A DNA stretch of 64,000 nucleotides from Apostichopus japonicus (GCF_037975245.1 NC_092572.1:29795989-29859988); one strand, 5' to 3'; shown: positions 49,590 through 63,271, numbered from the stretch's first letter. Program-made: numbers and translations. The notes: generated from the sequence alone by a model not told the origin.

Positions 49590-50330
49590 CAGCTAGGCTT
49601 GTAAACACGATATCTGAAGAAGGAAAGGCCGGACAAATTCATATTTGGTGTAAAGAAGAACTACATTGAGGTCAAGAAGCCTACTGTTTTCGGGGAGATC
49701 ATTTGGGGTCACCAGATGTCAAATTGTGCAAACCTTGTAAACACGATATCTCAAGAAGGTCAGATGGGACAGATCTCATACTTGGTTGAAGGAGTATAAC
49801 ATTGCGCAAAGGGAGCCTATTGATCTTGGTGGAGGTCAAAGGTCATGTGGGGGAAGCAGGTCAAATTGTGAAAGCGTTGTAAACATGATATTGCCAGAAG
49901 GAAACCTTGGACAGAACTCATATTTGGTTTGTAGATGTACGGTACCATATCAAATTTAAGGAGCCTATTACTGCTTTTGGTGGAGGTGTACTTCATTTGA
50001 AGTCAACAAACGCCAAACGTTTACTTCATTCCCCTCTTACCTGTCTCTCTATACACTAGCTCACCTTCCTAAACATAATATCTCAAGAGAAGCTTAGACA
50101 GATCGCATATTTTGTATGTAATTGTACCACATTGATCCCAAAGCCTAATGTTGTGGGCGGAGGTCAATGGTCGTTTGAGTTCACCAGGGGTCAAATTGTC
50201 AAATAACCAAATTTTTCAACAAGGACAGATGTCATATCTAGTATGTTGATGTGTCTTTCACATTTAGTACAAGAAGCCTGATGTTGAGGTCAATGGTCAT
50301 TTCAGGAAAGCCAGTGTCATTGTGAATTTT
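49590..50330 (+). repeat. Tandem family (ATATC unit), four to five diverged ~150-bp copies
   Basis: Copies begin CTTGTAAACACGATATCTGA (49600), CTTGTAAACACGATATCTCA (about 49735), GTTGTAAACATGATATTGCC (about 49877) and a further diverged start near 50075. Each continues with 'aagaagg', 'gacagat-tcatat-tggt', 'aagcctattg' and 'ggaggtcaa-ggtcat'. A (GT)n tract at 49560-49580 borders the left side. This is the same family as the inverted pair at 3690-4312. A perfect DR1 element AGGTCAAAGGTCA lies at 49833-49845. Confidence 0.75.
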
Positions 50331-51694
50331 ATTGTTTGTCACTGCTTTTCACTTTATTACTAAGATCAAGTATGTTGTACACCCTCACTATACATTATGT
50401 CAGAAAACTGCTCATGTTACATCATCGAAACCACGATGCATTTTTTGCAATCCAGTTTTCATTTAGCAGCCAATGGCTACTTTTCCCTTCTGTACAGCAC
50501 TGGTTATGAATGTTGTTAGATAGCATCAAGTGCGAAAACTTTTTACAAATGTTACAATGTGATGTGGTCCTATACAACACTTCTACCAGCCTAGACCAGC
50601 CCGAGAAATGTTTTCAGCGGATTCATTATTCAATATTTCCCCATTATTATCTGTAAGACTATAAGGCCATATGAGATACACATAACATAGTAAATTTACT
50701 TAAATATTATTCAGATCAGTATAACAGTCTCATATTAGGTTGCATACGTTGCTCGACTGATGAAGTGCATGCAGATACTATTGAAATCTCAGAGTCAACA
50801 CTAAAAAATTAATTCTGACAAAGTTGAACCATATTCAGAACTTGTGTCTGGCCGGGATGTGCCGGTATCAATCTTACTATGGGTCTTCTGACCATTGGCA
50901 TTAGCGACCGTTTTTGCAAATTATGGCAGGGTTGGGTTTGAGCCATGTTCGACATAACCTTAGTAATATACTGCCCAAAAATTGCCAATATTCTTCCCGA
51001 ATTTACCGCTTAACGAAGTCCCAGTCCCACCTCCTACGTCTATGCAAAGTCACATTTCTATTCAAATAATGTATGCAATCTTGAACAATACAAGAAAAAT
51101 ATACAAGATATATATATAAGATCTTATCTTTCTGTAACATATCTCATAGAGGAGCGCTAAGTCATGCATATATTATATGCATATGTATGTATTCATGTGT
51201 GTTTTTACAGTGTATGTATGTATGTGCGTAAGTATATGTATTTTGTATGCATAATTTCTGTCCCCCCCCCCTACCCGTGACTACGGATTGACGCCCCTGA
51301 AAACAAGTGATTGAAGCCAGTCCAGAAAGGAGTTATTTTGTCCATATACCTTTCATCTTGGAAAACAATGAAATACTTGGCAACATCACTCATTCCTACT
51401 ATACTTGGGACTTCGTAGAGAATCTATTTCAGTGGTATAAGAATGAATAGTTCAGTTCCATATCCAATTGGATTTACGTAGGCCTAATGAAATACAGAGA
51501 CATGGCATGATGTTGCTGTTCACCCCCTCCCCTCACTCTCTCATATATGTCGACAGCACACTGTACACTAAAAATGAAGGGATGGTCAAATGCACTAGTT
51601 TGGAACTTGTGATGTTATGATAACAATCCATTGTCTTAATATTCATTATTCATCACTTAATACAACATGATACTTTCCATGTCAACATCCGGCT
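50331..51694. other. Gene-less stretch
   Basis: Contains a (TATG)n-like tract at about 51170-51240 and C10 at 51262-51271. Nothing else is supported. Confidence 0.4.
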
Positions 51695-51874
51695 ATGAAA
51701 GTATTCAATGATCTGGATTGCTTTATCTGTGGGCCAAGAAGAAACTGTTACATTTGCACTTGTAAACAACCACTGCTTATCATGTTCAAGCTGTCTAACA
51801 GACCAACGGGAGGCCAAACATGTAAAATTGAAATAATTCAGGACCTTGTTTCAAATTTGGGGGTATCGCCCTGA
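51695..51874 (+). pseudogene. Cysteine-rich open frame spanning the left edge of duplication copy 1
   Basis: A 59-codon frame from ATG 51695 to TGA 51872 reads MKVFNDLDCFICGPRRNCYI then CTCKQPLLIMFKLSNRPTGG. The spacing C-x2-C-x5-C-x2-C-x-C followed by a later Cys suggests a metal-binding motif. The first 16 codons lie left of the duplicated segment. In copy 2 the frame is cut by a TAA directly after CYICTC. A further downstream frame (TSALSESSWSLSSSRY, then KMTVTLWHF) persists in both copies with a frameshift between them. I do not recognise the family; it is probably the remnant of a coding exon. Confidence 0.35.
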
Positions 51875-54658
51875 CAGTACGTAAAACGCTGGGACATTTT
51901 CTGTGACACTTTGAATCCCGGGACAGTACGTAAAATCCAGGGACTGTCTCTGGAAATCAGAGACATTTAGTCACCTCAGCCTTATCAGAATCATCATGGT
52001 CGCTTAGTTCCTCAAGATATCCTGGGATGGAAATTATCAAGAAGATGACAGTCACTTTGTGGCATTTTAGTTTGATCGCCCCCACTTCCAATGGAAGAAT
52101 AAAGTGGGACCAATCATTGGAGGGCAACAGTCATGCTGAAATTAACAGTTTGTACAGTAGCTTTTGTTGATTACCTTATAGTGCAATGTGACAGGGCTTA
52201 CCGCCAATCAGAGGAATTTAGCAACAGTCATTCATGGAATCATTGAAGCTAAACAAGGTGAAGTATATAGTACAAGGTAGGAAGTCTTATCCACACACTT
52301 AAGTTTATTTTGACTGCAGAAATGACTTTAGATTCTAATGTACTACAATGAAGCTATATTTACTCTGTGAAAAACGCCACAGTTGACATAGCAACCATGA
52401 ATGTTCAGTTTGCAGCTTATCAATAAACTAAAACAACTTAGCTGCTATCCTGGTATTTGGTAGTTCGCCTGCAAATTTGTTCAAGGAAATTCAGTCTGAA
52501 GAAGAAAGATATAACATCAAGTAATGTAAGTCAATCAGGAGGGGAATTGTAAAGTATGTCCGAGAGGAAGATGGTGAACAGAATAAGGTATAAGAATCTT
52601 GATTACAGAAGGCTGCATGGTCTCCATTGTTCTTATACTGTACAATTATTCCTATGTTTTCTTTTCTTCACTGGATGAAGAACCAAAAGGATATACAATA
52701 TATGAACATTCTAGCAGTGGTATGCACACAACGTTTAAGTTAAGAACAGTAACATAACTTCAATTTGTCTTGTTATTTAAATTTAAAGATGTAAGTTTGT
52801 AAATTCCATATTTTCCTATATTCAATATACCACTTGTCCATTGTGTTCCTGGATGAACAGTAAGTTATGAGTTAACCAAGATTTAAGCATTAGCCATATC
52901 AATTCTCAAAGATCACTGATATTCTGCATTGTGGCCGAATCTAATTATTGTAAACACATGAAACCATAATAAAGTTCAATTCAAACTAAGAATCAATATT
53001 GTAGGATTAAATGAATTCAGAGTTAGAACGGCAGGATTAATCTTGTGTTTATGTGTATTGCATAACGTTTTGTTTATCTGCTAACAGTAACACTATCTAA
53101 TGTAGTAAAAGACCAGTATGTTATCCACAAATCCTTTATTTACAGTAGGCACTATGTTGGGCCTTGTTTACGTCACATATGAAATTCGGTGTCGTGCAAC
53201 TACTCCCTTAACTATCAATGTATAAGCCTTTGGAACCTTTGCACAGGCTTAACACTAACAACAAGCAGAAATATTCTCAACAGGATAGAGAGTCACGTCT
53301 TGTTTTCCTATTATATGAATTCACATACACACATTGATTTTTGTTAATAACTATTACTTTAACGAGATTAACGCTTGTTAAATTAACCTAGATATGCCTT
53401 CGTAATATTAGCCGTCAACCTTTAACAGATTGAATGATTCGATACTCTGACCTACACCAAAATCGTCTTTTAAAATATATTTAAAATATATTGGTAAGCT
53501 CGAAAACCATACACATATATTTCCTATAGTTTGGTAATTACTCACCATAAAGCATTCAGTCTCTGTGTGTTATTCAATCGTCATACGTTTACGTGCTAAT
53601 ATAAGCACTAATGAACTACTATGGTTTCAAATTGCTAGTTGACCGAACTCTGTCTATATACGGCTCTGGGTGTGTTGTCTTAATAGCGCCCTTCAATGCT
53701 ATTTATTGTGCAATTCGTGTCTGCATGGTAGATCTCTTATGATGCTCATGATACCAAACAGCAAAAAAATACAGTTTCTAGCACTTTTGAAGTCACTGTG
53801 AACCTGACAGAAGTTTTTACAATGTTTTAAGGACATTTTGTTGCCTATCTTTTCTTTGTTCTAGTGAGATGTGATGGCTTAACCAAGCATATTATTTTCT
53901 TGAATACTAAGAATGAGTCTGTTCAGAACAAAGTTCATAGCTTTTCCAGTATACAAGTTGAATTTCATCACAAAAAAGATCCCAAATTTTAGCACTGTCA
54001 AGTAGATTTTATGATTGTTCTATACCCCAGATATTGGAAAGGGTTAATTTGACCAAAATATATCCTAAGCCTAAGCATTTTAAAAAAAGTTCCACCACTT
54101 TGACATTGACCATCAATCCAAGTAGTTTCTTTATTCTTTCTAGTGTATTGGGAGATATACTGATAACAGTAAAGCTAATTTCAAAGAGTAGCAATTGTTC
54201 TCTTTCAAAACAAAGTATTTTACTGGGAAAAAATCCTTTTGGATACTATAAGCATATGACTAGTAGTTTGAGTTTGATAGTGCTATTAGCTCTTTAATTG
54301 TTTCACTGTTTCAGTTTCAATCCAACTTAAGTGGTTTACAGGTTCATGTTATTGTTTTGTTTCTTATTTGTAGGTTTCATGTCATGGAGTAGTATCGTTT
54401 AATCGTTGCTCTTTCATTCTAGGCACAATCACTTTGTAAGACTGCTAATTACAACGGACATCGTTATCCTTGGTAGGTTTATAAGGTAAATTGACTACTG
54501 CCATGCAGTATAGGTACTGGCTAAATGCAATGTGAGTCTTATCAATCTTGCTTAAATAGTATGTTACCTTTGGAATTAAATATCATCGGGTAATTTCAGA
54601 GTAATATCTTGAGATAGTTTAGTAGTAGTATGATAATATCACTGCTATTCATTGGTAA
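51744..54658 (+). repeat. 2.9-kb direct duplication, copy 1
   Basis: The segment from ACTGTTACATTTGCACTTGT (51744) to about 54658 is collinear with 54761-57681, an offset of 3017 bases at the start. By eye identity is above 90 percent, with scattered substitutions and small indels throughout. The copies are separated by about 100 unrelated bases. A short candidate exon in copy 1 (about 52176-52251, CNVTGLTANQRNLATVIHGI) sits between TTACCTTATAG and AAG|GTGAAG; in copy 2 the acceptor reads TTATAT. Confidence 0.9.
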
Positions 54659-54760
54659 TCAAATTCACACTTTGTCCCTCTTGTGGAATGTTATCTAAAC
54701 GCTTGTGTAAAATATGCAAGCTTAAAAACTTTATTAAAACTGTACATGATAGTGAAAAAT

Positions 54761-57681
54761 ACTGTTACATTTGCACTTGTTAACAATCACTCATTATCAT
54801 GTTCAAGCTGTCTAACAGACCAACGGGAGGCCAAACATGTAAAATTGAAATAATTCAGGTCCTTGTTTCAAATTTGGGGGTATCCCCTGACAGTACGTAA
54901 AACGCTGGGACATTTTCTGGGACACTTTGAATCCCGGGACAGTACGTAAATTCCAGGGACTGTCTGTAAGTCAGAGACATTTAGTCACCTCAGCCTTATC
55001 AGAATCATCATGGTCGCTCAGTTCCTCAAGATACACTGGGATGGAAATTATCAGGAAGATGACAGTCACTTTGTGGCATTTTTTTTATCGCCTCCACTTC
55101 CAACGGAAGAATAAAGTGGGACCAATCAGTGGAGGGCAACAGTCATGCTGAAATTAACAGTTTGTACAGTAGCCTTTGTTGATTACCTTATATTGCAATG
55201 TGACAGGGTTTACCGCCAATCAGAGAAATTTAGCAACAGTCATCTATGGAATCATTGAAGCTAAACAAGGTGAAGTAGTACAAGGTAGGAAATCTTACCC
55301 ACACATTTAAGTTTATTTTGACTGCAGAAATGACTTTAGATTCCAATTTACAACAATAAAGCTATGTTTTCTCTGTGAAAAACACCACAGTTGACATAGC
55401 AACCATGAATGTTCAGTTTGCAGCTTATCAATAAACTAAAACAACTTAGCTGCTATCCTGGTATTTGGTAGTTCGCCTGCAAATTTGTTCAAGGAAATTC
55501 AGTCTGAAGAAGAAAGATATAACATCAAGTAATGTCAAGTGAATCAGGAGGAGAATTGTATGTCCATGAGGAAAATGGCGAACCGGAATAAGGTAAAATA
55601 ATCTTGATTACAGGAGGCTGCATGGTCTCCATTGTTCTTATACTGTACAGTTATTCCTATGTTTTCATTTCTTCACTGGATGAAGAACAAAGAGATATAC
55701 AATATATGAACATTCTAGCAGTGGTATGTACACAATGTTTAAGTTAAGAACAGTAACATAACTTCAATTTGTCTTGTTATTTAAATTTAAAGATGTAAGT
55801 TTGTAAATTCCATATTTTCCTATATTCAATAAACCACTTGTCCATTGTGTTCCTGGATGAACAGTAAGTTATGAGTTAACCAAGATTTAAGCATTAGCCA
55901 TATCAATTCTCAAAGATCATTGCTATTCTGCATTGTGACTGAATCAAGTTACTGTAAACACATGAAACCATAATGAAGTTCAATTCAAACTAAGAATCAA
56001 TATTGTAGGATTAAATTAAATCAGAGTTAGAACGGCAGGATTAATCTTGTGTTTATGTGTATTGCATAACTTTTTGTTTATCTGCTAACAGTAACACTAT
56101 CTAATGTAGTAAAAGATCAGTATGTTATCCACAAATCCTATATTTACAGTAGGCACTATGTTGGGCCTTGTTTACGTCATATATGAAATACGGTGTAGTG
56201 CAACTACTCCCTTAACTATCAATGTATAGGCCTTTGGAACCTTTGCACAGGCTTAACACCAACAACAATCTGAAATATTCTCAACAGGATAAGAGAGTCA
56301 CGTCTTGTTTTCCTATGATATGAATTCACATACACATCACATTGATTCTTGTTAATAACTATTACTTTAACGTGAATAACGCGTGTTAAATTAACCTAGA
56401 TATGTCAACGTATTATATTAGCTGTCAACCTATAACAGATTGAATGATTCGATACTCTGACCTACACCAAAATTGTCTTTAAAAATATATTTAAAAAATA
56501 TTGGTAAGCTCGAAAACCATACACATATATTTCCTATAGTTTGGTATTTACTCACCATCAAACATTAAGTCTCTGTGTTATTCAATCGTCATATACGTTT
56601 ACGTGCTAATAAGCACTACTAAACTAAAATGGTTTCAAATTGCTAGTTGGCCGAACTCTGCCTATATACGGCTCTGGGTGTGTTGTCTTAATAGCGCCCT
56701 TCAATGCTATTTATTGTGCAATTCGTGTCTGCATGGTAGATTTCTTATGATGCTAGTTATACCAAACAGCAAAAAAATACAGTTTTCTAACACTTTTGAA
56801 GTCATAGTGAACCTGTCAGAAGTTTTTACAATGTTTTAAGGACATCTTGTTGCCTATCTTTTCTTTGTTCTAGTGGGATGTGATGGCTTAACCAAGCATA
56901 TTATTTTCTTGAATACTAAGAATGAGTCTGTTCAGAACAAAGTTCATAGCTTTTCCAGTATACAAGTTGAATTTCATCACATAAAAGATCCCAAATTTTA
57001 GCACTGTCAAGTAGATTTTCTGATTGTTCTATACCCCCAGATATTGGAAAGGGTAATTTGACCAAAAAACATCCCAGTGTGCCTAAGCATTCCAAACGAA
57101 GTTCCACCACTTTGACATTGACCATCAATCCAACTAGTTTCATTTCTTCTTTCTAGTGTATTGGGAGATATACTGATAGCAACTGAAGCTACTGAAGCTA
57201 ATTTCTAAGAGTAGCAATTACTCTCTTTCAAAACAAAGTATTTTACTGGACAAAATCCTTTTGGATACTATAATCATTTAACTAGTATTTTGAATTTCGT
57301 ACTGCTATTAGCACTTTGTTTCACTGTTTTCAATCCAACTTAAGTGGTTTACAAGTTCATGTTATTGTTTTGTTTCTTATTTGTAGGTTTCATGTCATGG
57401 AGTAGTATCGTGTAATCGTTGCTCTTTCATTCTAGGCACAATCACTTTGTAAGATTTTTAATTACAGTGGACAGCGGTATCCTTGTAGGTTTATAATGTA
57501 ACTTGACTACTGCCATTCAGTATATAGGTACTGGCTAAATGCAATGTGAGTCTTATCAATCTTGCTGAAAATAGTATGTTACCTTTAGAAATCTGTTATC
57601 ATCAGGAAATTTCAGAGTAGTATCTTGAGATAGGTTTGTAGTGGTATGATAATATCACTGCTTTTCAACGCATTGGTAACC
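54761..57681 (+). repeat. 2.9-kb direct duplication, copy 2
   Basis: The second copy starts at ACTGTTACATTTGCACTTGT (54761) and ends near 57681. Differences from copy 1 include a TAA right after the CYICTC codons, loss of the candidate acceptor near 55190, and many small indels, so this copy cannot carry the short frames still open in copy 1. Confidence 0.9.
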
Positions 57682-58755
57682 ATGTTACATTTCTTGTTTG
57701 CCTTGCTAATTCCTCATTTATTGTAAATGTTATCTTAAAATTCTAAAAATCCTGTCAAGATGGCATGTTGGTAAAATAAAAGTATGTGTCTTTGGTAAAT
57801 TTGACTCTCTCATTGTTCTCCTCTTGTTATAACCGTACGTATCTCTGAATCTCTTTCTTGTACAACAAATTCCTCTCCGCGGAAGATTCACAGGATCACA
57901 AATTACCTTAACAACAAATAGCAGCTACTGTTGTATACATAATTTTTACTTTCAACATCAAACTTTTTACCAGTCAAACTGTAACTTTGTAAATAAATGG
58001 AAACATTATGTCTGAAGGATTTTGTCAAGGATTATGTCAAGGATTTTGAATTTGACATCACTTTTTACATGTTGACACATAAAATTCTACCTGAATAAAC
58101 ATAAATGAACCTGTTTTTATACAAACTGTGGATGAGCATTTACATTAGCTGTTGTAAAATGATAATAAAAAAAACAGATGTAAACTGATTGACAGTTTTT
58201 CTTTTGTAAAAATACAGAGAGTGTACATTTCAACTGACACGTAGGCATACAACAAATATTTGGTATATTATCTCATATAAAGCATACATCACGGTTGTAA
58301 AGTGAACAAGTTAATTGCTTTATTGACTTACCAGTTAAACATTACATCATTCAAACAAGCGAAGGAATAAAATATATTTCATGATATTTACACGATTACT
58401 AATTGGAAGCTTGGATTTCACCAGCATGCTCTATTATGTGAACATGTCGACGAGAAGTAGATTGCAAAGTCTTAAGAACGAGAACATTTACACAGTTATA
58501 ACTGGCTTTGTAGATCCTTTTCTAAATGTTACAATGTTTAAATCTAGAGATATGCACTTTTAATTTCTTTGTATTTGGTAAGCTGTTACAATGACACAAT
58601 AAAAAAATATATCTAAATCATATTGGACCAGAGATTCATCTAAATTATTGGACAGTTTGACATTTGTAAGAATGAAACTCTACTGGCTTCTTGAATGAAT
58701 GATATTATATTCATTCCTTCGTATTTTTCGACTGTTCATTTTTCCAATTACTCAC
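57682..58755. other. AT-rich stretch, nothing recognised
   Basis: Only a small direct repeat GGATT-TGTCAAGGATTATGTC at about 58017-58050. No supported gene. Confidence 0.4.
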
Positions 58756-58843
58756 CGATGAGAGAAGACACTTCTTATACCCGCAGAAAAATATCTTGTT
58801 TGCCATCACTTGATCCAGTTTGTGCCAACAGCGGTAGAAAAGT
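58756..58843 (-). CDS. Possible internal exon (88 nt), function unknown
   Basis: On the minus strand a good acceptor (TTATTTGTACCCTGCAG) ends at 58844 and a consensus donor (ATCG|GTGAGT) begins at 58755. One of the three frames is open across all 88 bases and reads LFYRCWHKLDQVMANKIFFC then GYKKCLLSS. There is no recognised domain. Splice signals of this quality occur by chance, so this is a candidate only. Confidence 0.2.
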
Positions 58844-60682
58844 CTGCAGGGTACAAATAATACCAGACAAAAAACAAATATGAACATGTCTATAAACAGA
58901 ACCAATGTAATAAAAACATGTAATTTCGTTGCTAACAAATTAATATATATGGCTATATTATGAATTAAAAACGGAAGTAACGATAGAAAAGCGTCCATAT
59001 TCCCGAGATAAATAATTTATTTGCTGTCCTTCCTCATTGGTCTAAGCTTGACCTAACCCTCGGCCACAGATATCTCGAGAAGCACTAAAAATTATTTAGT
59101 TGTAGTTGGGTATAAATATCTAGCCAAAATAAACATAGGCGCAATTCAGTTTACCTGCCTGAATATGAAGACATTCAGAACGTTTTTATAGCCTACTACA
59201 CAACAAACAGCTTTCACCAACTTCATTTGTATCGCTCAACACTGTAAAGTCGATATGACCACTTTGTGAGCAGTCTGCAAAATGAGAATTACTGTTTGAT
59301 AGTGACGCTATACTGCATGAAATGGTTATAACTTTATTCCAGTTGATCTCATTATGTCCTACAATGCATAGCAATAAACTAGCAATATAAGATGCACTGG
59401 TATTTTAGCCCCGTAGCATAAAGGGATATAAGAAGGGGGTGGATGGGGTGGGGGTGGGGAGGGGGTACACACACCTCAAAAAGACTAAGAACCAACAACG
59501 TTTTACAAGATGCCCTTCTGACCTTTTGCTTAAAATTAACTTCTTGGTTGTCCTTTTGGGAGCCTTATTATCTTAAAGTTTCTATTTTGGTATTAAATGG
59601 TTAAAAACTGGTTAATTAGCATCAATAGATATGTTCTAGGTAAAATGAAGAATACACAGTTATGTGTGGCTTGGTCAGAGAGACATGAAGCTTTAAGAAT
59701 CTCTGTTAAACTGTCAGAAACATAAGATCTACCTCTCGATGCTCTCCTATTTAATTAGTGAATGCAAATAATGCACGTTTATCAATTCACACACTTAACT
59801 GTTATATACACTGGTACATTAAGGTCATCAGTATATACTGAACACTATTAGCATCCAAATTTGATGCACATATACTGTCGGCCCACTGGCTGGACGGGAC
59901 AGATTTAAGAATTCACAAATGGGAGACGTAGGAGCAGGGGGGTAAATAAGGGAGTTTGACCCGAGTGATAACATTAAAAGAGACGTAAGAGTGCACCTCT
60001 TTCTTTCTTTCTTGTTAACAAATTATTGTGGTGCAAAATATGCTTTTATCCCATTTTTGAAGGTAAACTAGATTTGGTCCATGGTTGTTGTTTCTATTTA
60101 CAGTTTGGGTGAAAGTCGGAAAGATCAAACTAACAATGGGAAATTTGAATCTAGTTTTGCTAATACTTTGGGGTTCATTTATATATTTGTGAATGATTTA
60201 TCTTAACTTTGGGATGCAAAATTGCTCGACCGGGGGGGGGGGGGGGGCACATAGTAAGCTAGCTAAATTGGGCAAGGTTATGTCCGTATTATATGCAATA
60301 CGTTCTAATGGTGAGAGAACAAGAAAGATTAAAAGTAAACTTTTTCCCCCTTCTTAATCAAGCGCTCTGTAGATTTTGGTTGCAATGTTGCAATACCCAA
60401 GCGCATTCTTTCACATTTTCCAATCATTTTAATATTCAAATTTATCACAGACAGACACAGACACAGACGGAAGCTCAGAACAAGGCCGACTGGGATTGCT
60501 TCATAAGTTCAGTATAATGGAAACAGTAAACATATGACGGAGTACGTATTTCTTTCTCTTTTCATCAATAATCCAAGTCTGTGTATTTGAATATATAATT
60601 GTCTTCACGACTCATAATACCCACATATAACGGTAGAATTTACCAGGCGTATAAAAATGAGGGCTCAGTAGGGATTATTTTA
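58844..60682. other. Gene-less stretch
   Basis: A G-rich patch at 59435-59470 and a G16 run at 60232-60247; otherwise AT-rich with no supported features. Confidence 0.4.
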
Positions 60683-61087
60683 ATGGTGTGCTCCCACTCA
60701 TACATGTTGACTATAGTTCTACGTGACCAGACAGTGTCTGAGTTAACAACTGTCTGCTGCCTTGACTGTGCGATGTTATACAACTGCACTATTATACATG
60801 CTATAGTATATAAAACGTGCATGTTAAACATACAGCTAATATCTGTAATGGAAAAACATGCTTCGAGAATTGTTTTTCATACAACGATATTTTTGTTGTA
60901 CCTGTGGAGGATGTGTATTGCTGTTTTACCACTCAATACACTTCTTTTGTATTTCTTCATGAGTTTCTCTCCCTTGCTATCATTGTTAGACATGGAGAAG
61001 TGTTTAAGATATGCATATCCCAGAACTGGAAATCTATCCAGGGTGACAACAAAATACTTGATGAGGTTTGCATATAAATCAATATGA
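60683..61087 (+). CDS. Unassigned 134-codon open frame, doubtful
   Basis: From ATG 60683 the frame runs 134 codons and is open a further 28 codons upstream. It includes hydrophobic segments (TTIFLLYLWRMCIAVLPLNT, LLLYFFMSFSPLLSLL) that could be membrane spans. No family is recognised. The antisense strand is also open over 60877-61110, and no promoter or splice signals frame it. A frame this long is only mildly unexpected in AT-rich DNA of this length, so it is probably chance. Confidence 0.12.
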   Translation: MVCSHSYMLTIVLRDQTVSELTTVCCLDCAMLYNCTIIHAIVYKTCMLNIQLISVMEKHASRIVFHTTIFLLYLWRMCIAVLPLNTLLLYFFMSFSPLLSLLDMEKCLRYAYPRTGNLSRVTTKYLMRFAYKSI

Positions 61088-63130
61088 TTTTCCATCATAT
61101 TATCGAGCAATACTGATAAGCTATATGCTACACGATGCGTTCAATGATGTTTGTTTGTGTCTGGGAAGGGACAGGGAGGGGAGGGGAGGGGACGGGGACG
61201 GGGAGGGGTATGCGATGTAGAGATAATACTGTAGTATTGAAAACTGACGGTGTTGCCATTCGCTGGAGGATCAGACATGGTTAAATTTGGAAGTTAAATT
61301 GTCCTTTAATGAGAATACGTCACGTACTGCAGCAGTTTATAGATGAATGGTGACAATTACTGTTCCAATTATAACCAATGTATATGTTGATCCAAGACAA
61401 CAACAACGAAAAGTCCAGTATAGACGCACTATCAAATCCAGTTATACTTTGATGTAGCTCAAAACGATAACATTGAAGGAAAAGCGATGGAAGGCATTCC
61501 GATATATTAAATTTAAATAGAAAATATGAGTCTACTTGGTAGTAAATGAAAGACGGAAGGTATGTATCATCGCACCACCGTCTCTTGTGTCAGATAGCTT
61601 ACAAACCTGTAACTGGAATTAAGTGTATTTCGCAAGCATGCTGTACATTTTTAGAAAAAGCCAATTGAAACAGAAGAAGTTACAACGTTGGTGTCGCCAT
61701 TATTACACTGATTTTATTGTCAAACCCATCCCATTTGTGTCAGGACTGTAACCATGGCAATATACAACTTGATCTGTGTATTACAAGATATCACGCAGAG
61801 TACAATAAGGGGTGGGTTTTTTTTTTTTTTTAATTCTCTTTGAGCAAAAATATTCAAAGAATAGAATTTTAGCGTTAGTCATTTCCTGATCTATAGAACG
61901 ATTTGAAATATTTCCTTTGTAAAGTTCTTTACAATAAATGGTATGAACAATGAATGATAAGGTTCTTTGCCACATATTCCATCCGTTAAGTTGGACAGAA
62001 ATTGATTAACTGCATTGATAACCATCGTATATGCCTTGTAGAAGTGTTGTCATATCATAAAGCCATAGCTTGGCTACAGGGTGAAGAAATATTTATAACC
62101 ATATTTTTTTTTTAAATTTGGAAACTTATTTAGAAATGGCGCCATTCATTTTGTCTTTACCTAACAGGGTTTCTAATTCATGACATGAGACTCCGATTTT
62201 CATGTTCAAGATGGTTCTCATGAGAAACGGAATGTTGGCAAAGGTCAGCATGAATGTGCTTGAACATTAAACATGTGATCGTTACATCCTACAAACAACT
62301 ATGTTTTGATTCAGTTCAAAAGATGCAACGGACGGTTTGAGCAGTATGTTTCATATTGAACACGAATAACGGCCGTGACTATACAATGAGAACTGCTGCA
62401 AAATGAATGACACTGTACCAGCGAGAAAGTTCTCTATGCCGCTGGTTTGAAACTGTGCACACTCTACTCTTTCCGAGGAAAACAAGGTCGTTCGAACTCA
62501 CTTTGTTTAGCCAAGAAAATTCAAACTTCGTTTCTCGCCAGTGTGACCAAATTTGGCCTATCATCTTGCTAGGATCGAGTCATGGTTTAAGGCTCAGTTA
62601 GCCATTACATACTGGTAGGTCTATTTTAAGTTGTTTTGTCATTGTATTTCTATTCCAAAGTGGAAAATCAAGGTGTTTCCCCCTTCGAACTTTTGAATTT
62701 GAAAGAAAAGTGCATTTTGTGTTCTTTTCTATTGCTATTGTTGCGTTGCTTATTTATACATATCTCATGACTTACAATTCCCATGGTTGATAAAATCCAA
62801 TAAAATGCACTTTCCTTGGATAATGTAAGATAAGAAGACAAGAGAATTAGGGAGTTAGGGACGGATATCCTGGTAAAAAAAATATAGGTGATATTCTAAA
62901 ATTAGATCGGACATCTTGAATGTGACCATGTAATATTTAAAAAGTTATTCATTTCCTGTTTTATTTTGACATTAATTGCAGTAGAAACATGCGGTATGTT
63001 AAATGTTGCAATGTGGTGCGGATGGAATCTCACCACAGACAATTAGTTATCAATCAACTAAGTGTCTACATTAAGACTTTAAATAGTGCACTTCATTATC
63101 TTGAACCACTTGCACTCTTCGATTATATCG
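61088..63130. other. Gene-less stretch
   Basis: A GGGGA-rich patch at 61165-61210 and poly-T at about 61817-61832. No supported gene. Confidence 0.4.
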
Positions 63131-63137
63131 CTTTTTT

Positions 63138-63271
<134 letters not shown>

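Noticed and set aside
51744-57681. Long terminal repeats of a retrotransposon
   Set aside because: Only about 100 bases separate the 2.9-kb copies, leaving no room for an internal region, and the ends lack clear TG..CA with a target duplication.
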